A stretch of DNA of 64,000 nucleotides from CADEEN01 sp040384625 (GTDB lineage: Bacteria > Pseudomonadota > Gammaproteobacteria > Burkholderiales > Burkholderiaceae_C): assembly GCA_040384625.1 (NCBI GenBank), contig JAZKIW010000006.1, positions 19,041 to 83,040 on the forward strand, written 5' to 3'. Within the stretch, counting starts at the first letter, position 1. The number at the start of each line of letters is the position of its first letter. The translations under genes were made by a program, and so were the position numbers. Positions 60,302 through 64,000 of the stretch are shown in pieces. Below the pieces are notes generated by a model. That model was not told the DNA's origin, made no database searches, and was given only the letters and a program-made list of their open reading frames with translations.

Positions 60302-62921
60302 GCTCGGTCACCCAACCCGCCACCGACGCCAGGGCCTTCGGCAGCGCCGCAGCGTCGCTGCCGCCGGCCATGGCCATGTCGGCCTTGCCGCCGCCCTTGC
60401 CGCCCACCTGTTGCGCAACGAAATTGACCAGCTCGCCGGCCTTGATCTGGCCCATGCGATCGGCGGTGACCCCTGCGGCGAGCTGCACCTTGCCGGCGTA
60501 GACCGCGCCGAGCACGATGACCGCGCTCTTCAGCTTGTCTTTCAGCTTGTCCATCGTCTCGCGCAGGGTCCTGGCGTCGGCTCCGTCGAGCAAAGCCGCC
60601 AGCACCTTCAGGCCCTTGATGTCCACCGCCTGGGCCAGCAACTCGTCGCCTTGCGACGACGCCAGCTTGCCCTTCAGGGCCGCAACTTCCTTCTCCAGCG
60701 CGCGCACCTGGTCGAGTGTCGCCTGGACCCGGGCCGGGACCTCGGCCGGCGTGACCTTCAGTGCCCCAGCGACGCCACCCAGCGTGCCCTCGACCTGCTG
60801 CAGGTAGGCCAGCGCGTTGTCGCCGGTAACGGCTTCGACGCGGCGGATGCCCGCCGCGACGCCGCCCTCGGCGACGATCTTGAACAGGCCGATGTCACCA
60901 CTGCGCTGCACATGCGTGCCGCCGCAGAGCTCACGGCTGGTGCCGATGTCGAGCACGCGCACCTCATCGCCGTACTTCTCGCCGAAGAGCATCATCGCGC
61001 CGAGCTTCTGCGCCTCTTCCATCGGCAGCACGCGCGCCTGCGTCGCGGCGTTCGCCAGCACTTCTGCGTTGACCAGCGCCTCGACCTGGCGGATCTGGGC
61101 ATCGGTGACCGGCGCGTTGTGGGCGAAGTCGAAGCGTGTGCGCTCGGCGTTGACCAGTGAACCCTTCTGCTGCACATGTGCACCGAGCACCTCGCGCAGG
61201 GCCTTGTGCATCAGGTGCGTCGCACTGTGGTTGCGTACGGTCCGGGCACGGCGCTCAGGGTCGACACGGGCGACGAAGCCGTCGCCCACCTCGACCTCAC
61301 CTTCGACGATGCGGCCCTGGTGGCCGAACACCGCGGCCTGGATCTTGGTCGTGTCTTCGACGATCACCCGCGCCCGCGGATTGCGCAGCTCACCAGCATC
61401 ACCAACCTGGCCGCCGCTTTCGGCATAGAAAGGGGTGTGGTCGAGTACGACGACCACGTCGTCGCCGGCGCGGGCCCGGTTCACCGGCGCGCCGTCGATG
61501 TACAGCGCCGTGACCTTGCTGTGTTCGCAGACCAGGTGTTCGTAGCCGTGGAAGCCAGTGTCGGCACCGCTGTAGACCAGGCCCTGGGCGAGCTTGAACT
61601 TGCCCGCGGCGCGCGCTTGATCACGCTGACGATTCATCGCGACGTTGAAACCGGCCTCGTCGACCGTGACGCCGCGCTCGCGGCAGACGTCGGCCGTCAG
61701 GTCGAGCGGGAAGCCGAAGGTGTCGTGCAGCTTGAAGGCCAGGTCGCCATCGATCGTCTTGACTCCCTTGGCCAGCGCGTTCTCTAGGATCTCCATGCCG
61801 TTCGCGATGGTCTGGAAGAAGCGCTCTTCTTCCTGCTTCAGCACCTCGGTGACGCGGGCAGCGTCGCGGCGCAATTCGGGATAGGCGTCACCCATTTCAG
61901 CGGCCAGTGGCGCGACCAGCGTGTGGAAGAAGGCCTTGCGCGCGCCAAGTTTGTAGCCATGGCGGATCGCGCGGCGGGCAATGCGTCGAAGCACGTAGCC
62001 ACGGCCCTCGTTGCCTGGGATCACGCCGTCGGCGACGGTGAAGGCGCAGGCGCGGATGTGGTCTGCGATGACCTTCAGCGACGGTGATTCACGGTCGCAA
62101 TCTCCGGCGCCCGCGATGTCGACTGAACGCTTGGCCCCGTCCAGCAGGCGCATGAACAGATCGACCTGGAACACGGTGTGCACGCCCTGCAGCACCGTCG
62201 ACAGGCGCTCCAGACCCATGCCGGTGTCCACGCTCGGCTTGGGCAGCTTGTGCATCACACCGTCCTCGGTGCGGTTGAACTGCATGAAGACGTTGTTCCA
62301 GATCTCGACGTAGCGGTCGCCGTCCTGCTCGGGCGAACCGGGCGGGCCGCCGGCCACGGCCGGGCCGTGGTCGTAGAAGATCTCGCTGCACGGGCCGCAG
62401 GGGCCTGTGTCGCCCATCATCCAGAAATTGTCGGAGGCGTAGCGTGCACCCTTGTTGTCGCCGATGCGCACGATGCGCTCCGCCGGCAGGCCGATCACCT
62501 TGAGCCAGATGTCGTAGGCCTCGTCATCTTCGGCGTACACGGTGGCCCAGAGCTTCTCCTTCGGCAGCTTGAAGTGCTCGGTCAGCAGCTCCCAGGCGAA
62601 CTTCAGCGCATCGTGCTTGAAGTAGTCGCCGAAGCTGAAGTTGCCGAGCATCTCGAAGAAGGTGAGATGGCGCGCGGTGTAGCCGACATTCTCGAGGTCG
62701 TTGTGCTTGCCCCCGGCGCGGATGCACTTCTGGCTGGTGGCGGCGCGGTTGTAGTGCCGCTTGTCGAAACCGAGGAAGACATCCTTGAACTGGTTCATCC
62801 CTGCGTTGGTGAACAGCAGGGTCGGGTCGTCGCCCGGAACGACGGGCGAAGAGGCCACGACCTGGTGACCCTTCCCTTCGAAGAAGTTCAGGAACGTGGA
62901 ACGGATCTCGGCGGCTTTCAT
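60294..62921 (-). CDS. alaS: Alanyl-tRNA synthetase
   Basis: 875 aa, full length. Aminoacylation core with class II motifs (TSQKCIRAGGKHNDLENVG; VDTGMGLERLS). The editing domain has SATHLMH and CGGTH zinc-binding His/Cys motifs. The C-Ala domain with GGGKADMAMAGG is at the end. The ATG 62921 N-terminus KAAEIRSTFLNFFEGKGH is canonical. It is preceded by a 100-base spacer after the GGDEF gene. Confidence 0.97.
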   Translation of the reverse strand: MKAAEIRSTFLNFFEGKGHQVVASSPVVPGDDPTLLFTNAGMNQFKDVFLGFDKRHYNRAATSQKCIRAGGKHNDLENVGYTARHLTFFEMLGNFSFGDYFKHDALKFAWELLTEHFKLPKEKLWATVYAEDDEAYDIWLKVIGLPAERIVRIGDNKGARYASDNFWMMGDTGPCGPCSEIFYDHGPAVAGGPPGSPEQDGDRYVEIWNNVFMQFNRTEDGVMHKLPKPSVDTGMGLERLSTVLQGVHTVFQVDLFMRLLDGAKRSVDIAGAGDCDRESPSLKVIADHIRACAFTVADGVIPGNEGRGYVLRRIARRAIRHGYKLGARKAFFHTLVAPLAAEMGDAYPELRRDAARVTEVLKQEEERFFQTIANGMEILENALAKGVKTIDGDLAFKLHDTFGFPLDLTADVCRERGVTVDEAGFNVAMNRQRDQARAAGKFKLAQGLVYSGADTGFHGYEHLVCEHSKVTALYIDGAPVNRARAGDDVVVVLDHTPFYAESGGQVGDAGELRNPRARVIVEDTTKIQAAVFGHQGRIVEGEVEVGDGFVARVDPERRARTVRNHSATHLMHKALREVLGAHVQQKGSLVNAERTRFDFAHNAPVTDAQIRQVEALVNAEVLANAATQARVLPMEEAQKLGAMMLFGEKYGDEVRVLDIGTSRELCGGTHVQRSGDIGLFKIVAEGGVAAGIRRVEAVTGDNALAYLQQVEGTLGGVAGALKVTPAEVPARVQATLDQVRALEKEVAALKGKLASSQGDELLAQAVDIKGLKVLAALLDGADARTLRETMDKLKDKLKSAVIVLGAVYAGKVQLAAGVTADRMGQIKAGELVNFVAQQVGGKGGGKADMAMAGGSDAAALPKALASVAGWVTERA

Positions 62922-63021
62922 CCGGGGCTCTCAGTCTGGAGGGGACGTGCAATGACCTGCACATCGAGTGCAGGCGCACAGATTTCGATTATAGGAACGC
63001 CCTGCCGCGCGCCCGGCTGCG

Positions 63022-63924
63022 TCAGGGCGTGTCGTCGTTGGCGGCCGTGCTCGGCCCGCGTTCGACGCGGTTGGCGAACCCGCTGCGGCCCACCGTGGCC
63101 AAACTGGCGGCCTGACCGACCGAGCGCCGCAACAGCGCCTGGGCCGACTTGCCATGCTCGGGGTACAGCGCCAACCCTGCACTCACCGTCACGGCCACGT
63201 CGCTGCCGGCGACGTTGAAGGGCTGGCGCAGGGACTGAACCAGTTTCGCGGCGACGCGTTCGCCATCGGTCGCGGCGTCGATCCAGGCCAGCAGGACAAG
63301 GAACGCATCGTTGCCGATGGAGGCCACCACGTCGCTGGCCCGCAACCCCGCGCGCAAGCGAACCGCCACCTTGCGCCGCAGCACATTCGCAGACTCCGCT
63401 CCCAGCGACGCCTGCACTGTTGCAAGACCCTCGATGCGCAAGGCGATCACGGCCATCGGCGCCGGCTCACGCTCGCGCAATGCCAGCAGATGGGTCATGT
63501 GTTCGAGCAATTGCGCGTGATTGGGTAGGCCGGTAGCCAGGTCAGTGGCGAAGGCCCTGCGCGCATCGCGGTCGAGCGCCTTGCGCCGCACCGCGATGTC
63601 CATGCGTCGCTGCAGTGCCGTCGCGGCGTCATCGGTCTGGACCACGATGTCCTGCACCCCTCGCTCGAGCAGGGCGGCCAGCACCGCCTCGGGCGGCGCT
63701 TCGACCAGCAGTGCCACCACCGCCGTATCGAGCACAGCGTGCGACAGGGCAGCCCAGTGCAGCAGGGTCTCGGCCGGCGCAGCGGCCACCATGACCTCGA
63801 AACTCACTTCGCCCAGCTTGGCGGCGGCCTGCTCGAGGCTCGCGCAACAGGTCGCACCAGGTACCTCCAGGCCCACGCACAGCAATGTGGCCGTCGGCTT
63901 GGGCGGAACGCTGTCGCGGCTCAT
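63022..63924 (-). CDS. Degenerate GGDEF protein with pseudo-receiver N-terminus
   Basis: 300 aa. Residues about 12-115 look like a response-regulator receiver-type fold (ALLERGVQDIVVQTDDA, then RRMDIAVRRKAL) without an obvious phospho-acceptor triad. The GGDEF domain begins LATGLPNHAQLL (about 129-140). The catalytic GGDEF motif reads GNDAF at 204-208, and the metal-binding aspartate site (usually IDxDxFK) is ALRIEGL. It is therefore unlikely to make c-di-GMP and may act as a binding or scaffold protein. It ends upstream of alaS on the same strand. Confidence 0.85.
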   Translation of the reverse strand: MSRDSVPPKPTATLLCVGLEVPGATCCASLEQAAAKLGEVSFEVMVAAAPAETLLHWAALSHAVLDTAVVALLVEAPPEAVLAALLERGVQDIVVQTDDAATALQRRMDIAVRRKALDRDARRAFATDLATGLPNHAQLLEHMTHLLALREREPAPMAVIALRIEGLATVQASLGAESANVLRRKVAVRLRAGLRASDVVASIGNDAFLVLLAWIDAATDGERVAAKLVQSLRQPFNVAGSDVAVTVSAGLALYPEHGKSAQALLRRSVGQAASLATVGRSGFANRVERGPSTAANDDTP

Positions 63925-63964
63925 CGCTGAAGGAACCGGGCGCTCGCAAGAGGCCCAGGAGTCA

Positions 63965-64000
63965 TGGAGCGGGTGAAGGGAATCGAACCCTCGTATGAAG
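63965..64000 (-). tRNA. tRNA, probably tRNA-Gly (3' part; 5' part and anticodon outside window)
   Basis: The minus strand reads a T-arm GAGGG-TTCGATT-CCCTT, then acceptor CACCCGC, discriminator U and encoded CCA. A U discriminator with GCGGGTG-type acceptor is typical of bacterial tRNA-Gly. The D-arm and anticodon lie beyond position 64000, so the anticodon is not visible. The tRNA is followed on its strand by the GGDEF gene. Confidence 0.75.

Noticed and set aside
1..64000. Prophage, genomic island, insertion sequence or CRISPR array
   Set aside because: No integrase, transposase, terminal repeats or spaced direct repeats were seen. Composition is even, and the gene order is typical of a core chromosome.

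Overview
The window is a high-GC bacterial chromosome segment. Its gene content and order are typical of Burkholderiales (Betaproteobacteria): selO-msrB-yciB-bolA-parvulin, dapA-bamC-metallo-hydrolase, coaBC-dut, alaS, a Bug-family periplasmic protein, and a PiuC/TonB-receptor/TonB iron locus. Closest in feel is the Rubrivivax/Leptothrix/Ideonella group, but that is inference from gene content. It is a draft assembly: 100 Ns at 18095-18194 mark a scaffold gap that falls inside comEC. I see no insertion sequence, integrase, prophage, CRISPR array or rRNA. One partial tRNA lies at the right edge.

Layout. 1-8.3 kb: a truncated amino-acid-type ABC substrate-binding protein, an acyl-CoA ligase, a tightly overlapped run selO-msrB-yciB-bolA-like followed by a secreted parvulin, and a pair of c-type cytochromes (three and two haem sites). 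8.45-17.8 kb: five same-strand genes forming a putative ATP-grasp amidoligase / transglutaminase / alpha-E system, in one three-gene set plus one two-gene set whose ATP-grasp and alpha-E parts are fused. This is the least understood system in the window. 17.9-25.3 kb: the split comEC, ridA-dsbB, and a three-gene 2-oxoacid:acceptor oxidoreductase operon in which a GltD-like FAD/Fe-S subunit precedes the alpha and beta subunits, then a Bug protein. 25.4-31 kb: parC, the divergent argP/argO pair and an MFS exporter.

31-38.8 kb: a same-strand group centred on cyanophycin metabolism (cyanophycinase cphB, cyanophycin synthetase cphA, and a second Mur-ligase paralogue without an ATP-grasp domain), flanked by a class V aminotransferase and an FMN alpha-hydroxy-acid oxidase. 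38.9-42.6 kb: an iron-uptake operon (tonB, siderophore receptor, piuC) behind a sigma70-like promoter with a Fur-like box between its -35 and -10. 42.7-46.7 kb: a WYL regulator divergent from an HlyD/ABC export operon. 46.8-64 kb: an HNH-like protein of unknown role, parE, an MFS transporter, a tiny membrane protein and a methyltransferase, dapA-bamC-MBL hydrolase, an Ala-rich lipoprotein, the ribosomal oxygenase roxA divergent from an FKBP isomerase, dut-coaBC, alaS with an overlapping acetyltransferase, a degenerate GGDEF protein and the 3' end of a tRNA, probably tRNA-Gly.

Many adjacent genes overlap in an NTGA arrangement, where the start codon shares bases with the upstream TGA. This held consistently enough to decide several non-ATG starts. 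No gene-free stretch exceeds 300 bases apart from the comEC gap region, which is explained below.
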